Origin: Prunus persica
Lineage: Eukaryota > Streptophyta > Magnoliopsida > Rosales > Rosaceae
Length of the DNA stretch: 64,000 nt
Direction: 5' to 3'
Assembly: GCF_000346465.2 (NCBI RefSeq)
Contig: NC_034011.1
Span: forward strand, 21,278,264 to 21,342,263
Part shown: piece by piece, positions 25,637-37,213 of the stretch
Layout of the letters: each line of letters opens with the position of its first letter
Numbering within the stretch: the first letter of the stretch is position 1
The notes under the pieces: model-generated
Told to the model about the DNA's origin: nothing
The model's input: only the letters and a program-made list of their open reading frames with translations
Database searches by the model: none
Program-made: the position numbers and the translations under genes

Positions 25637-26814
25637 TTCTTGGGGTTATTGTGGTAGATCAAGAAAAGAAAGAGAAAGATAAGATATTTTGATGAGAGGC
25701 CCTTGTCAAACAAGAAAAGCCCACCTGCTACAAAACCATGAAGTGGTCTTATATTGTAGCCTGAGAAAAAGCTTTGGGATTTTGAACAAGGACTGAGAGG
25801 CTGCAAAGTGTTTATTTTCTTCAGCTGTGTCCCTAAAGATTTGATGAAAGACGAGTCAGGCACAAAAACATATCACCAAAATCTAGCATTTGTTGTGATG
25901 GCCATGAAAGTCTCTTTTGTGCCATTAATATACTCTACCCTAAATAACAACCCCAAAAAGAAAGAAAAATAATAATCTCTTTCCCTCTCAGGTGGGCTTT
26001 TTTTGTCGAAAAAATATATTTTCAAACAAAAAAAACCCAGAAAAAAGGAAAGTGGGAAATGAAAAAGAAAACCCAGAAGAGATTTGTCCTGCAATGTCAA
26101 TACAAAAGAGAAAATGGGGAAAGAAAGTGGGTACCTGAGATTGGGTTTGATTCAAATCAAGAGCACAAGAATGTTCTAATTTAGGAATAAAAATATTAGT
26201 GGATGGATGATTAAGAAGTGGCTTATCATTAAAGTCCGGATTTTTTGGGGGTAATTTAAGCTTGGAGTTGAAGGACACAACAGACAAAAATTGGACGGTC
26301 TTAAGTCGTGCTTCCTGGTATGGAAGAGAAAATAGTGAAGTAGGAAGGGGTCCAATTTGTAAAAGAAATTAGTTTTGTCTTGTGGGTCTTTTGCTTTCAA
26401 ATTTCTTTCTATAAATATATTTTTGGAACGTTGATGAGGCGCCAGCTGACGCGGAGAAGAGACAGACATTCACACTGTGTTACTGAGTTTTGTCTTTCTT
26501 TTTTCTGTTTTTCTTCTTCTTTTGTTATTTTGTTACCCTTTTTCTTTTTTGTTTTTAGGGAGTTTTAGTTAAAATGGAAATCAAAATAAAAGGAGAAACA
26601 TAGAGAGGGAATTACAGCTGAGGGGAAATTGGTGATTTTTATTTTTGGTTGGAGATGAATTTGCTTTCTATGCCATTGACACGTGAAGTCTTCTTTTTTT
26701 TCTTTGCCCATTTAATTTGTTACTTTCATTAAACTTTGTTTTTAATCCAAGGCACCTTCATTAATTTGAAATTGACACTTGGTTCTATAATTACTTTGTG
26801 GTATAAATTACAAA
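25637..26814. other. Upstream region of the TBC gene
   Basis: Read on the minus strand, this contains the probable promoter and a possibly spliced 5' leader. A donor-like GGTACCCAC lies near 26132 (plus GGGTACCTG). CT-rich minus-strand sequence (plus GAGAAGAGACAG) lies near 26453. No coding gene is seen. Confidence 0.4.
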
Positions 26815-26945
26815 GAGATGAGAATTTCTCACACGCATACTACCAAGGTGTCATGAGAGTTCGAACTTCAAACCGCCAATCTGCAAGTCAAGATCCTTGT
26901 CCATTGCGTTAGATCCCCGTTGCCATCAATATATTAACTTTTGAC
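26815..26945 (-). repeat. SINE-like element (tRNA-derived type)
   Basis: On the minus strand the order is: GGGGATCTAACGCAATGG (A-box-like), TTGACTTGCAGATTGG, AAGTTCGAACTC (B-box-like), then ACACCTTGGTAGTATG and CGTGTGAGAAATTCTC. The two boxes at tRNA-like spacing support a tRNA-derived SINE. Related copies lie at 8740, 30780, 35035 and 46034. The family name is unknown to me. Confidence 0.5.
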
Positions 26946-28899
26946 AAAAAGTTTATAAAAAAAAAAAACAATATTAAGATAAATAAGAGCTAAAAAATTT
27001 CAAAGTTGAGGAGTCGACAAGAAAAGCGCATTTTTAGTTTGACATAGTTGGGAAGAAGGGGCATATCCGTAATTAATTGACAGAGACAGGGCATTTCTGC
27101 AGCGGCATTCAACTGTGTATGGCTCGCAAAATAATTACCCGAAGTGATAGTGAGCTGGGAAGTCGCGGGGCCTACCTTTTGGAGCCACTCCCTTTAAGCG
27201 CGCCAAAAATGAAGGGTGATATCAAGTGTGAGAGTCTCACATCTGATCCTGATCGTCTGAGCATGTCCAAAGATAGACAACACCACGTAAGCTAAATGGC
27301 AGTCTTACGTTGTGGTCGTGGTACGAAGGCTTACACGTGTGCTAATGCGGCTGCACGGGATATGAAATACGACGGAAGCACTAGATGTTTGTTCTTTGGA
27401 GCGCAACTAGTTTCAGCATATTCGTAGCAGGACATGTGTACGTGTTTTGGGACCTCTGGGTGCTGGGCCGGCCTCCATTGTTACGAATACAAGAAGTTGG
27501 GCCGGTTTTTTTGTGGGTCCTACAAGGGAAAAAACCGATGGTCGTCTCTTGTTTTTTTTTTTTTCTTTTAAAATTTTTGAAATAATAAAGCACATTAGCA
27601 TTCTAAGGACCAACTAGAAGAAACCATGTAGAAATTGCCAAACATAATATCTCTACTCTAATGATATTTTAAATAAGGCTTCAAGGCACCTGCATTAATC
27701 CTCCTACATTAGTTATTGTAATTAGGTTTCAACTGTCTACTCAAAGCCTTCATTAATGGTTCGATATCGGATTGTGTCCAAAATTTGGAGAATATCATAA
27801 TGTTGTATGAGGAGTTATTTGGTGAATTTTGAGTGAAACGTATACGTCGGTTATGTTAGTTGACTAAGACAATGTATCCACCTCTTTTCAAGCTGATATA
27901 ATACAAAACCTAACTACAAGATTAGCATCTAAAAAAATTCCAAAATAATTTCCACTGAAAAAGAGCAATCAATGAGATGGGAGGGGGGTGGTCCCTATGT
28001 GTTCAACCAATCAATGATATTGGATTATTGCATGTATTACACGTGGCATCACCTACTTCCTTCCTTTACAACAAAGACAAGACCGTATGCACAACATGAG
28101 AACTTGTATGGCCTAAGCAAAGTCACCATCTCAAATGCCAAACTAGTGCAATTTTACATATAACTCTTACTCGATTGCATATACAGATTTCAATAATGAT
28201 GTAGGGCATACAAACCAAGCCATGATTATTGCTACCACATTTGTACACCGGTGCCCCAATGTATTTATTTGCTCAACAAATCTACTGCTTTTGCTTTTAT
28301 TGTGAACAAAGATTGCATACAAGTTTCTACTTTTAATGATTCATTCATGTAAACTCTACCATTCCCGCATCGTATCGTATCGTTGTAATTTCATGTAAAG
28401 AAAATTGTAGAAAAGTTTTCCCTCTGTTTAAAATAATTCCAATGCCTATTCTTGATGATAAGTAAATATGTCAATAATTCTTCTGTATACTTTTTGACAT
28501 TTTTGGTTTGCTTTCTTTTGGACAAAGATTGCAAGCAATCAACCTCCTGTCATTCATTGTTACAGCTCTAAAATTGTTCTTATTTGTTTATTTATTTTAC
28601 AAATGACATGATTTGGACTTTGCAATCCATCCACCACTTTTTCTGTAAAGGAAATTGTGAAATTTTCAAAGCAAGATGCTAAATTGTCCAACTCCGCATA
28701 ACCTTTTTTTTCTTCTTCAAATAATCCAAGGCCAAGTAGCACTGATCCAATCCTCTTGAGTCCTTGACCAGGTATTATTATAGTAATTTTAATTAGGAAC
28801 ATCAGTTCGTGACCAAGTGTATGACAGCCCCACAACAAAATATCAAGCTGATCCATTTTCAGAGCCGACGTGAGCCCACGACCCTACCAAATATATATA
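26946..28899. other. Intergenic region, no gene recognised
   Basis: 27060-27480 is richer in GC than its surroundings (for example AAGCGCGCC, CGTGGTACGAAGGC) but carries no conserved open frame. 27546-27580 is T-rich. The remaining sequence is AT-rich. Open frames here are short and lack family signatures. Confidence 0.4.
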
Positions 28900-28959
28900 T
28901 TAAGTCTTCTTCTATTAAGAAATTTTTCAAATAATTTTATTTGAGAAACATCCTTTAGA

Positions 28960-29300
28960 ATTCACTATAATTTTTTTTCAACAATTTAAATAATATATTT
29001 TTTAAGTCTATATCTATAGATCATTTTTGCAAAAAATTAGACAAATTAAAAACCGTTTCGACATCCAATTGTATCCTACAAAATTAATGAACACGGTACT
29101 TCAAGAACGTACTAAAATTTCAGTAATTCAATTGAGTAGTAAAATGATATCGGATTCAATTTTTTTTTGTTTTTTTGTAGAGATGATCTTTAAATGAATA
29201 TCTACAAAATAAACGGTTTAAATTAGCGAAATACAATACGGAGTAAGCCCTACAAAAGTGTCCCTCAAATAAGTTTATTTGATGAATCCCTCATTTGAAT
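28960..29300. repeat. Dispersed repeat copy 1 (unclassified)
   Basis: Shares ordered words with 43565-43790 in the opposite orientation and with 46110-46205 in the same orientation: GATGATCTTTAAATGAATATC, CTACAAAATAAACG, AAAATTAGACAAATTA, and the CCCTCAAATAAG end. Non-coding. A (TA)n tract follows at 29305-29326. Confidence 0.55.
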
Positions 29301-29329
29301 ATACATATATATATATATATATATATTCA

Positions 29330-31331
29330 ATATATCGGTAATGTTTTATGAACCTTAATTATATATAGGGGAAATTTTGATAACTAGTGAAGTTTTCCTT
29401 TTTATCAACTTTTAGATTTTTAACCTATTAAGGAGTTTGAGTATTATTCGGAGGGTCTTCTAGTGACTATATTTCTAAATTGTGAATAAAAAAACATGAG
29501 AAAAAGATTATTTTTCCAAAATTCCCTATATCTATGTATCAGTTAGCACTTAGCAGAACTTTGTGGGGGTTGTGTTCAAGCCAATTCAAAAAAATTGAAG
29601 TTGTTGAACCGCTCATGATTTCACTTGTAAGCTAGCTTATGCTTTTCACGAGATACGAATAGAACCCTTCGTTTACTTCCAAAATTTGGTCTCACGACAC
29701 TCACTGTAAGAGGGTCAGTAATTCATGGCATAAAAGCTGAACTAGTGATTGACTATGGCTACTAGATCTCTTGACCATTACAAATAAATACTGAATATAT
29801 TATTATTATTATTATTATCACTGCCATCTTCTTCAACCACCAATCTGTCTTCTCTGCTCCACTTGGGAACGAGCCAATGCAACTGCTCTTGAGCATGGGT
29901 TACGGAAGAAGCCCATGCAACTGTAGGCACAGGGGTTATGGGACATGAATTAGGCCATTTGTAATGAGGATCATTTTTATTTTTTTATATATCATCCGTA
30001 TCCTTGATCGCATAACTTGTCACATGACGAGAGAAATAAGGCACACAATTATAAGCAATATATTATATGTTATTTTTTTTTAATAAAGAAAAAACAAAAG
30101 AAAAACTTCCTTTCTTAGAGTCCAAATAAGGTTGAACTTAGGAATTCATTCGGAACTTAACCAGAGTTTAGAGTGGGTGAGGTATCGAGCTAATGTTTGA
30201 GGTTGTAGGAATGGAATTGGCATTTATAACCACCAATTTGAGCATGTGCCTTTCATTATTTGGGCTTGGTAATATGTCGTATTTTAGGGTATTCGTGTTA
30301 TGTTATATGAGATAATCTTAAACTACAATTCGATCTGTTAACTTATTATATTCAAATATATAAACTCAAATACATTCGTAAATTTAAAGCACTATATTGT
30401 GTTTACCCATGAAAATCAAAATGAAAATTTTCTTTATTGAATTCCTAGCTCTCTCATGTCATCTCTTTCTTTGAGTTTTAATTTAGAAAGCCTCGTGCAT
30501 ATATATCTCCTTGTAGAGCAAATCACGTGCATATAAATTTTTAGTAATGTCAAAGATGAAAAAAGTGGGAGTTTGTTTAACCAATCTTAATCAAGTACAA
30601 ACTTCCAAGGCATTCTTGTCGTTGACGATTCAAAGTCTCCTAATTCCACTCACTCACTTCCCCATAAAACCACAATCAAATTAAGCGACTCCATTGAAAC
30701 CATCTCACAGCCATTAAAATATTTCACAGATGGAACCTTAATTACGCACACTAAAAGAAATATATAGTAATAAACAAGCCAGTAAAAAAGACATTGACTT
30801 ACAAATTAATGATCTTAAGTTCGAACCCTTATCATAACACCTTGGTAGTATGTGTGTGATAAACTTTCATCTTTTTATATTAAAAGAAAAAGAATACATA
30901 TCAATTATTATAGTTTAAACTATCGCTTATATTTATAAATATTAAAATAAAATAAAAAACTTATAGTATAATATAATGATTAATCACTGTCCTAAACCAC
31001 AGAAATAATTGAGTCTAATTAAATCACAACGTTTTGTTCACAGCTAAATTATGCATAAATAGAATACATAATTAACCAAGAAATGAAGGGCCTTGGGCGC
31101 AATGCAAGCCGTGTAATATTGAAAGCGCTTTTCCTTCCGACACGGTTTATCAAAACAATTACCAAGTTTTATTTTAGTATGATTATTTATTTATTTTCTA
31201 TATCCCATTCAAAAAAAAGATGTCCATTTATCAACCTACAAGAAGAAGCATTGATGCATCTGAAACGCCTCAAAATTTTCAAGTCAAAATAGCTTTTCAC
31301 TCCCCGAGGCCTGTCCAAATTTGCAATGATA
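29330..31331. other. AT-rich intergenic region
   Basis: No gene is seen. It holds an (ATT)n run at 29797-29818 and a SINE-like copy at 30780-30885. Nothing else is recognisable. Confidence 0.4.
30780..30885 (+). repeat. SINE-like copy
   Basis: ACATTGACTTACAAATTAATG, TTAAGTTCGAACCC, ACACCTTGGTAGTATGTGTG and TGATAAACTTTCATC appear in the family order. The B-box-like GTTCGAAC is intact; the A-box side is missing or degraded. Confidence 0.5.
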
Positions 31332-31864
31332 TTAGAGCAACTCCACCCATTTGCCCTTAGCCATGGCAAGGGTGGAGCTAGGGCAAGCACTATTCACGTG
31401 AATAGTGGTTGCCCTTGCAAATAGTAAATCGTTTCTCCACCCGTTGCCCTTAGCCATGGCAATTACTATTCACTTTTTTGTTTTTTCCTCCTATTTTTTA
31501 ATGAAAATAATTAATTTGGGTAATATTTTCAGATAAGATTTTCGGATTCCTACGTGTCAAGACTATTCATAATCAGATAAAATTTTCGGATAAGATATTT
31601 GGATTCAAATTTCGGATTAATTTCAAAGTTCAAATTTCAGATAAATTTTTGGGTTCAAATTTCGAATGAATAAAGAGGTGAATCCGATGTCATTGAATCA
31701 CGGAGTGGCGTCTCGTTTAACACAACCTCCGGACCCGTTGGAATAATTACGAAGCGTTTGCAAAATTTCACCACCTCCCAACATTCATGATGGGTGAAAC
31801 TTTTTTTGCCACCCCCGGTTGCACCGAACCACATTTGTGCTTGAATAATCTATTGAACAAAAAA

Positions 31865-32330
31865 ATGGAAATGCAATAAATATTTAAAATATATTGGATA
31901 TGCAAGAAATATTAACAACATATTAAAAATACAAGCAATATTAACAAAATATTGAAAATGCAAGAAATATTAACAACATATTGAAAATGCAAGCAATATT
32001 AACAAAATATTGACAAAATATTGAAAATGCAAGAAATATTAACAACATATTGAAAATGCAAGCAATATTAACAAAATATTGAAAATGCAAGCAATATTAA
32101 CAAAATATATACAACATATTGAAAATGCAAGCAATATTAACAAAATATTGAAAATGCAAGCAATATTAACAAAATATATACAACATATTGAAAATGTAAG
32201 CAATATTAACAAAATATATATATTAGGAGATTAAACTTAATAACACAAAAATTATAAAATGTAAGCAATATTAACAAAATATATATATTAGGAGATTAAA
32301 CTTAATAACACAAAAATTATAAAATACTTA
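31865..32330. repeat. Tandem repeats (29-bp and 65-bp units) inside the Harbinger-like element
   Basis: A 29-bp unit (core AATATTGAAAATGCAAG) recurs about ten times from 31865 to 32215 with variants, including a longer form containing AATATATACAACATATTG. It passes into two direct copies of a 65-bp unit starting at 32196 and 32261 (core TATTAGGAGATTAAACTTAA). The array ends at the splice donor of the ORF1 exon, so it occupies the intron position. There are no unique spacers, so this is not a CRISPR array. Confidence 0.85.
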
Positions 32331-32331
32331 C

Positions 32332-32622
32332 CTCGTTAGTACGATTTTGCCCACTTCTATAGTTGTCCATCGCTTTTGCTAGGGCATTTCTCCATTTTCC
32401 CAACTCTTTATTGAGAATTTTCCACCTACTGGATAATGCCATCTCCGTACGAGTAGACCCCGGAATTTTTTCACAAAATTCGGCATGAATTTTTTTCCAC
32501 ATATGAAAAAATTTCATTTCATTGCCGGACACGGGACAATGACAAATTTGGAGCCAAGCCTCACACAAAGAAACATCTTCCATTGTGCTCCAAGCCCCTC
32601 CGGTTTCGATAGAAGAAGCCAT
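32332..32622 (-). pseudogene. First exon of a Harbinger ORF1 (Myb/SANT-like) protein
   Basis: From ATG at 32622, 97 codons run to a consensus donor (GAG then GTAAGT) at 32331. The exon has the trihelix/Myb-like pattern seen in PIF/Harbinger ORF1 proteins (often annotated as GST T3-like): WSTMEDVSLCEAWLQICHCP, GNEMKFFHMWKKIHAEF and the RTEMALSSRWKILNKELGKW third helix. ORF1 proteins bind element ends and help the transposase enter the nucleus. I find no second exon before the element ends, so the gene is incomplete; read-through would add only a few codons. Confidence 0.65.
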
Positions 32623-32930
32623 AAAAATATGAAATCAAAATGCTAGATGAAAAAGAGGAAAATGTTGTGTAAAAAGAGTGAATATTAGTAGAAGTATAAT
32701 GAAATGTAAGAGTATTGGTGTTGAAAGTGAAGGGTATTGATAGGTATTTATAGAAAAAAATACCAGAATTTTTTAGAATTTTTTAGAATTTTTTTTCATA
32801 TTTTTTTCACCCAAAAAAGCCTCAGCCGTTGGATTAGAAAGGAGAAGCAGATCGGAAGGCACTGAGCGCGACACGTGGCAGCCTACCGTTGGCGCTGGCG
32901 TCAGCGCTGACGTCAGCGCGCGCTGATTCA

Positions 32931-32984
32931 AAATTTTTTTACCGTTGGTGCGTGCATTGCACGCGCCAACGGTAAAAAATTTTT
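32931..32984. repeat. Strong GC-rich hairpin
   Basis: The arm ending CCGTTGGTGCGTGCA (to 32956) is followed at once by TGCACGCGCCAACGG. Flanking A/T runs extend pairing to about 25 bp with one or two mismatches and almost no loop. On both sides are copies of GCTGACGTCAGC, itself a palindrome (near 32908, 32995 and 33018). Located inside the Harbinger-like element. Confidence 0.85.
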
Positions 32985-33184
32985 GACAGCCCTAGCTGAC
33001 GTCAGCGTGACGCCAGCGCTGACGTCAGCACCCGCGTTTTGGACCTGGGGCTGGTTTGGCCTTCGGGCTGGCCCGAGTTGGTGGGTCCCACACCAAACCC
33101 GGGCCTGGGCTGCACGCTGGAGCGAAATTTTTTTTTTTTTCTGCCCTTGCCTCGGGCTGGGCTCCTTCGCTGGAGCCACTCTTA

Positions 33185-33985
33185 AGGTTTCATTTTCAGC
33201 TTTTGCAAGTAATATGAAAAAAAAACCATAAACCAAAACACCAAGTGATTTGACATGCATGCATGATGCATATAACATGTTATTATTTAGAAGATAAATA
33301 TATAATTGTTTTATCTTTTCGGACTGTGAATATAAACTATTAATTGTGCGATTCTTAAATGAATATCTAGTTCTGACTCATAATTCGAATATATATATAT
33401 CTATGTATTTGACAAAATCACGTTATTTATTAGTATAACATGCTCTTTTTCTAACAAACGATAAAATATTTACAAAATACTTTTACGACGTACCAATACA
33501 TCAACAACAAAATTACATTATACACGTATGCTGCTGCCGGAAGTGCCTTTTTATAATTAATTTGGCCATTGATTTGCCCCTCTACCAACCATTGGTTTAA
33601 GAAAAATATGGAGTAAATTAGGTTGAACAGGACGAAATAATTACTTGTTTTAAACGGTTGTTGTTGGCCTTCAAATAATAATTATGTCACGTAATTACCC
33701 AAGCCTCAATAATTTTATGAAAAGAAACAAAACCATTTTAATATGATTATAATATTGCTCAACAACAATATGCCTTAACCACAAAACCAGCTAATTATCT
33801 AAGAAAACTAATTGAACAAAACTAAAGAAAATTCCACCAAGGTTCAGTTTTGTTTGTTCATGATCATAATATTAATCAGATCTCCGAGGAAAATTAGACT
33901 TTTAATCATAAGACTCAAGGGCAATGTATCTATACCTAAATATATCAAAATTAAAATAAGCTAAAAGAATATATTAATTCATAAT
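33185..33985. other. AT-rich intergenic region
   Basis: No gene, RNA or mobile-element boundary is recognisable here. Open frames are short and compositional. Confidence 0.4.
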
Positions 33986-33992
33986 TGAAGAC

Positions 33993-33996
<4 letters not shown>

Positions 33997-34048
<52 letters not shown>
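33997..34048. repeat. (GA)n microsatellite
   Basis: About 26 GA units. On the minus strand this is a CT run, which in plants often marks a 5' leader, but no coding exon is recognised beside it. Confidence 0.9.
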
Positions 34049-34049
<1 letters not shown>

Positions 34050-34052
<3 letters not shown>

Positions 34053-34900
34053 GGAAATTAAACCAGCCAAATCTTATTTCATTTCTATCAATTATCACCA
34101 TTGGTGCACTTGTAACACACAGAAAAAGAAAAAGAAAAGGTGCATGCATATATAAATATAACAAGATGAAAGAAGAAGAAGAACAAATGCCTGGCTTTCC
34201 CATGTACGCCCCTAAATCTTTTGCCCGGTGAATTCTCCACCGGAAACACTCACACCAAAAAGCTAGACATACATAAATGTCACCCCAAAAGAAACTAAGT
34301 AATTTCTTCTTGCAATTGAGAGTGCTCATTTGTCAGAGACCATGACAATTTCTTCTTCTTGATCTTCATAACTTCTGGTCCTCAATTGCTGCTCAGAGAA
34401 AACCCAAAAACATGGAGGAAACAGAGAGTGAAAGACAGATATAAAAAGGCCAAATGGGAAAGAGAGGGCATGGAGAAGTTGTTCCCAAGAAGATGACGAG
34501 CGTTTCCCGTTGATGTTGTTTTCAAAGGAGCTCGTGGGTTTTAACTTTTCAATTTTTTTTCTCAAAGGTGGGCCAGGACCAGGTGGTTGGATAGGAAGGC
34601 CCTTTTTGTTTCACACGTTGGGGCTCTTCTTTTTGTCTTCCAGCTGCTGCTGCTTCTGCTGCTGCAACAGTTGAAGATTTAAGGGCTTTTAAATGATCTT
34701 CGTTTGCTTTTGTTCTTCCTCTTTGGTTTCCATCTTGTCAACGAAACCAGCTTGATTTAGGGAACAATGTAAATACAAGATTTTCAAGCAATAAATAAAA
34801 GCTTTGAGGGAACAGGTACGTACCCTATGTGCTATATTATATATGTATAATTCTTTGGATATTAGAAGTTTGGAGGATTGGACAAAGGGTGACATCTGTC
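34050..34900 (-). other. Possible non-coding or unrecognised minus-strand transcript region
   Basis: A TATA-like TTTTTATATC lies on the minus strand near 34446, followed by sequence of moderate complexity with several short frames (for example a 79-codon frame 34565-34326 ending EDQEEEIVMVSDK). A short hairpin CCGGTG/CACCGG lies at 34227-34245. None matches a family I recognise. Reported as unassigned. Confidence 0.2.
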
Positions 34901-35794
34901 CACCGTTTTCATTGTCTTGGTCTAATCTTCCCCCCTTTCAATATCCATATATTTGGTCAAAATTTGGTAACAATTAACCTATCTATTGTTGGTATATATG
35001 CACCATCATGCTTGGTGAATAATGAAAGATGATTAAGGTTTCGTATCGTGAGAATTCGAATTTGAGATTATTAATCTGTAAATCAGTATTTTTTCTTCAC
35101 TGCATTAATACCCGTTGACATAATAACACATCATGAATAGTAGACAAACCCCTTTAATTATGTTTGTCTATCAACCCCTTTAAAGTGGGAAAAGACTACA
35201 GGGTCAAATTGGCACCCACCCCTTTAAAAATTGGAGATGGATAAGAGAGTTGGTGACTGCAATTCAAACTTGAACTAAAGAAAAAGATGGGAAAGGCATC
35301 CGTATTAGTCTCATCACATGGCACACAGTGGCTCTAACTGCACCGTTGAAAAACAAAAATAGAAAATGAACTGTTAGTTCTTTGTCCTTTATTTCTGCCT
35401 AGCTAGCCCATGAATCTTGCGTCTTTGGCACAATCTCATGGTGTTGCTCTCAAGTGTTACATGTTACATGGTTGCGCACCAAACTCTGACTCATCATAAT
35501 TTTTACCAAACACATGGGATAAAGGTTCACAAGTTTTAATCTTAATTAACATGCATCGCAATCCATCGATAAAATATACTTCATATATATAATATATTAT
35601 AAAAGGGGTTACATACATTGCGTCGACTAAGGATATTTTTTGTTATAACTCACAAACCCTCACTCATGTTTTCCTCTCTACACTTCACCATACGTGCACT
35701 TGGCCTCGTTTAAGTAGGTACATGGTTTTTATTCTTGGTTCATTAAGCTAGCCTTATTTGGCCCATTACATCGGTTTCCTTTCTATTGCTAGCA
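34901..35794. other. Intergenic region downstream of the glycine-rich cluster
   Basis: No gene is seen. It contains the SINE-like copy at 35035-35115. 35580-35605 is (AT)-rich. The final stretch before 35795 would be the 3' UTR of the minus-strand glycine-rich gene. Confidence 0.4.
35035..35115 (-). repeat. SINE-like fragment
   Basis: On the minus strand: GTCAACGGGTATTAATGCAGTG, ACTGATTTACAGATTAATAA, CAAATTCGAATTCTCACG. This is the A-box-to-B-box half of the family also seen at 26815-26945; the rest is missing. Confidence 0.4.
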
Positions 35795-36386
35795 TTAATT
35801 ACTGCCACCCTCGCCACTTCCACCTCCACCGTATCCGCCGCCACCACCGTATCCTCCGCCACCTCCACCATATCCGCCACCTCCACCGTATCCACCTCCA
35901 CCGCCTTNNNNNNNNNNNNNNNNNNNNNNNNNNNNNNNNNNNNNNNNNNNNNNNNNNNNNNNNNNNNNNNNNNNNNNNNNNNNNNNNNNNNNNNNNNNNN
36001 NNNNNNNGCCACACATCACAGGTAGGTACTCAAAAATTTTCAAATCATCTGTGAGCTCAGCTAGCTAGTATTAATTCAAACATGTGAAGGTGAAGCCTAA
36101 AATTGTAGTTGTAATTTGAAAATAAATAAATTGATATATGCATGTGGACTTCACACCATGCAATAAAAATCAATTTCAGGATTTGTTAAACTTCAATTTA
36201 GTGATTTTCTCATGTTCACACTTCAATTTTGTAAGAAATCACAAGAAATAATGAAACCAAAAAAAAAGGGAAACCTTTGCTCTCATGATCTTGGGGTACT
36301 ATCTCAGCTGCCACCGAGGAAAAGATGAGAACAAGTGCAAGCACGAAACCATAGCCTTTCATTTTCATCTTCTTCTGCACCAACAT
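35795..36386 (-). CDS. Secreted glycine-rich protein, interrupted by an assembly gap (copy D)
   Basis: Exon 1 is 36386-36275 (an alternative in-frame ATG is at 36368). It encodes a signal peptide, KGYGFVLALVLIFSSVAAE, then IVPQDHESK. Exon 2 starts inside the 100-N gap (35908-36007): the acceptor-side sequence GTGATGTGTGGC breaks off at 36008, and in copy E the same words continue to AG. After the gap, 35907-35795 encodes pure glycine-rich repeats, GGGGYGGGGGYG..., ending GSGEGGSN and TAA. The donor is GGTTTCCC, weak but GT. A TATA-like TTATAAATAAGG (minus) lies at 36535-36546 and an ACGTGT promoter block near 36699. Glycine-rich secreted proteins are usually wall-associated or defence/stress proteins; the exact role is unknown. 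Residues lost in the gap cannot be stated. Confidence 0.7.
35908..36007. other. Assembly gap (100 N)
   Basis: Exactly 100 N, the conventional size for a gap of unknown length. It falls in low-complexity glycine codons, which probably caused the assembly break. Confidence 0.99.
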
Positions 36387-36389
36387 ACT

Positions 36390-36437
<48 letters not shown>

Positions 36438-36473
36438 ACAAAGCCGCACAACACAAGCAGAAGCTACACAGAT
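36019..36473. repeat. Duplicated block, copy 1 (exon 1, intron and leader of glycine-rich gene D)
   Basis: Nearly identical to 37696-38151, with only a few differences (for example one A in the run near 36034, AAATCATC versus AACTCATC, and CT-run length). Identity stops after AGAAGCTACACAGA, where copy 1 continues TAGATG and copy 2 continues CACTTT. Confidence 0.9.
36396..36431. repeat. (CT)n in the leader of glycine-rich gene D
   Basis: About 18 CT units in plus orientation, just upstream of the minus-strand start codon; repeated at 38070-38109 in copy 2. Confidence 0.85.
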
Positions 36474-36534
36474 AGATGTAGAAATATTTATCTGAGACCT
36501 AACTCCAATGCAATGCCAGGCTCTGCCTGCTTGG

Positions 36535-36720
36535 CCTTATTTATAATGCAGGAGGGCTGATGAGAACAAGACGCAGGTGTGAGGTCTCAAGTACTTACTT
36601 GGCTACTGAACAAGAAGGCACATAGGCTACAGTGCATGTGCAGTGCACTGTCTCAGTTATCGCTTCAGCTAGCCTTTACCGAAACAGAGTAAACAGAGAC
36701 GTGTGTTAGGTTGAGCTCAG
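36535..36720 (-). promoter_or_regulatory. Promoter of glycine-rich gene D: TATA box and ABRE-like block
   Basis: Minus-strand TTATAAATAAGG (36535-36546) is a good TATA box. At 36693-36720 the plus strand reads ACAGAGACGTGTGTTAGG then TTGAGCTCAG. It is closely related to the CACGTGTCTAGGTTGAGC block upstream of copy A (about 41946) and to the copy B block (about 45390). Confidence 0.5.
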
Positions 36721-37113
36721 CAAAAGAGGGTTTGGGTGCTGCCATGTGGCCTCTGAACCAATTTATTTTATAGGAATATTTTCGAGAGAGCACAGCGGCT
36801 CTGTAAACGGAATTTTGTTTCCAGTGCCTACCTCAGGGGTCAGCATGAAATTTTCCCTGGGAATTCATGCTTCAGAGGGAAAATTGTCATCATATTACAT
36901 CCCTTATTCAGAAAATTGAACTTATCCTTATTCACATTCTTAAATGAAAGTTGATGGCCCCATATATATATATATTTGTGTGGGGTGTTGTCCTTTCTGA
37001 GGCACTCTCGAATTTCGTTTTTTGACGTCAAGGAGGGGGCCACCCCCATCATCACCTGCAAAATGCACAGCCGGGAAATTCATCCTGGTTTACTGCCAAT
37101 AATGGCTAAAAAA

Positions 37114-37213
37114 NNNNNNNNNNNNNNNNNNNNNNNNNNNNNNNNNNNNNNNNNNNNNNNNNNNNNNNNNNNNNNNNNNNNNNNNNNNNNNNNNNNNNNN
37201 NNNNNNNNNNNNN
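37114..37213. other. Assembly gap (100 N)
   Basis: Exactly 100 N, placed beside the 18-bp His-Gly-coding repeat at 37214-37281. Gap length is therefore unknown. Confidence 0.99.

Larger units (their letters stand above)
31335..33181. mobile_element. Non-autonomous PIF/Harbinger-like element, 1,847 bp
   Basis: The left end reads GAGCAACTCCACCC and the right end, on the minus strand, GAGTGGCTCCAGCG. Both sides are flanked by TTA (31332-31334 and 33182-33184), the PIF/Harbinger target-site duplication. Inside are a minus-strand exon for a Myb/SANT-like ORF1 protein (32332-32622), AT-rich tandem repeats where an intron would lie (31865-32330), and a GC-rich hairpin region (32880-33040). The DDE transposase ORF is absent, so the element would depend on a relative for movement. 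The terminal repeats are imperfect (about 10 of 14 positions), suggesting moderate age. Confidence 0.75.

Noticed and set aside
31865..32330. Regular 29-base repeats resembling a CRISPR array
   Set aside because: The repeats are head-to-tail without unique spacers, in a plant nuclear genome and inside a transposon.
34227..34245. Short hairpin CCGGTG/CACCGG
   Set aside because: A six-base stem is expected by chance in this much sequence; there is no supporting context.
34150..34260. Possible microRNA precursor (sequence resembling the start of miR160, TGCCTGGCT, near 34187)
   Set aside because: The match breaks after nine bases and no complementary arm is found within 200 bases.
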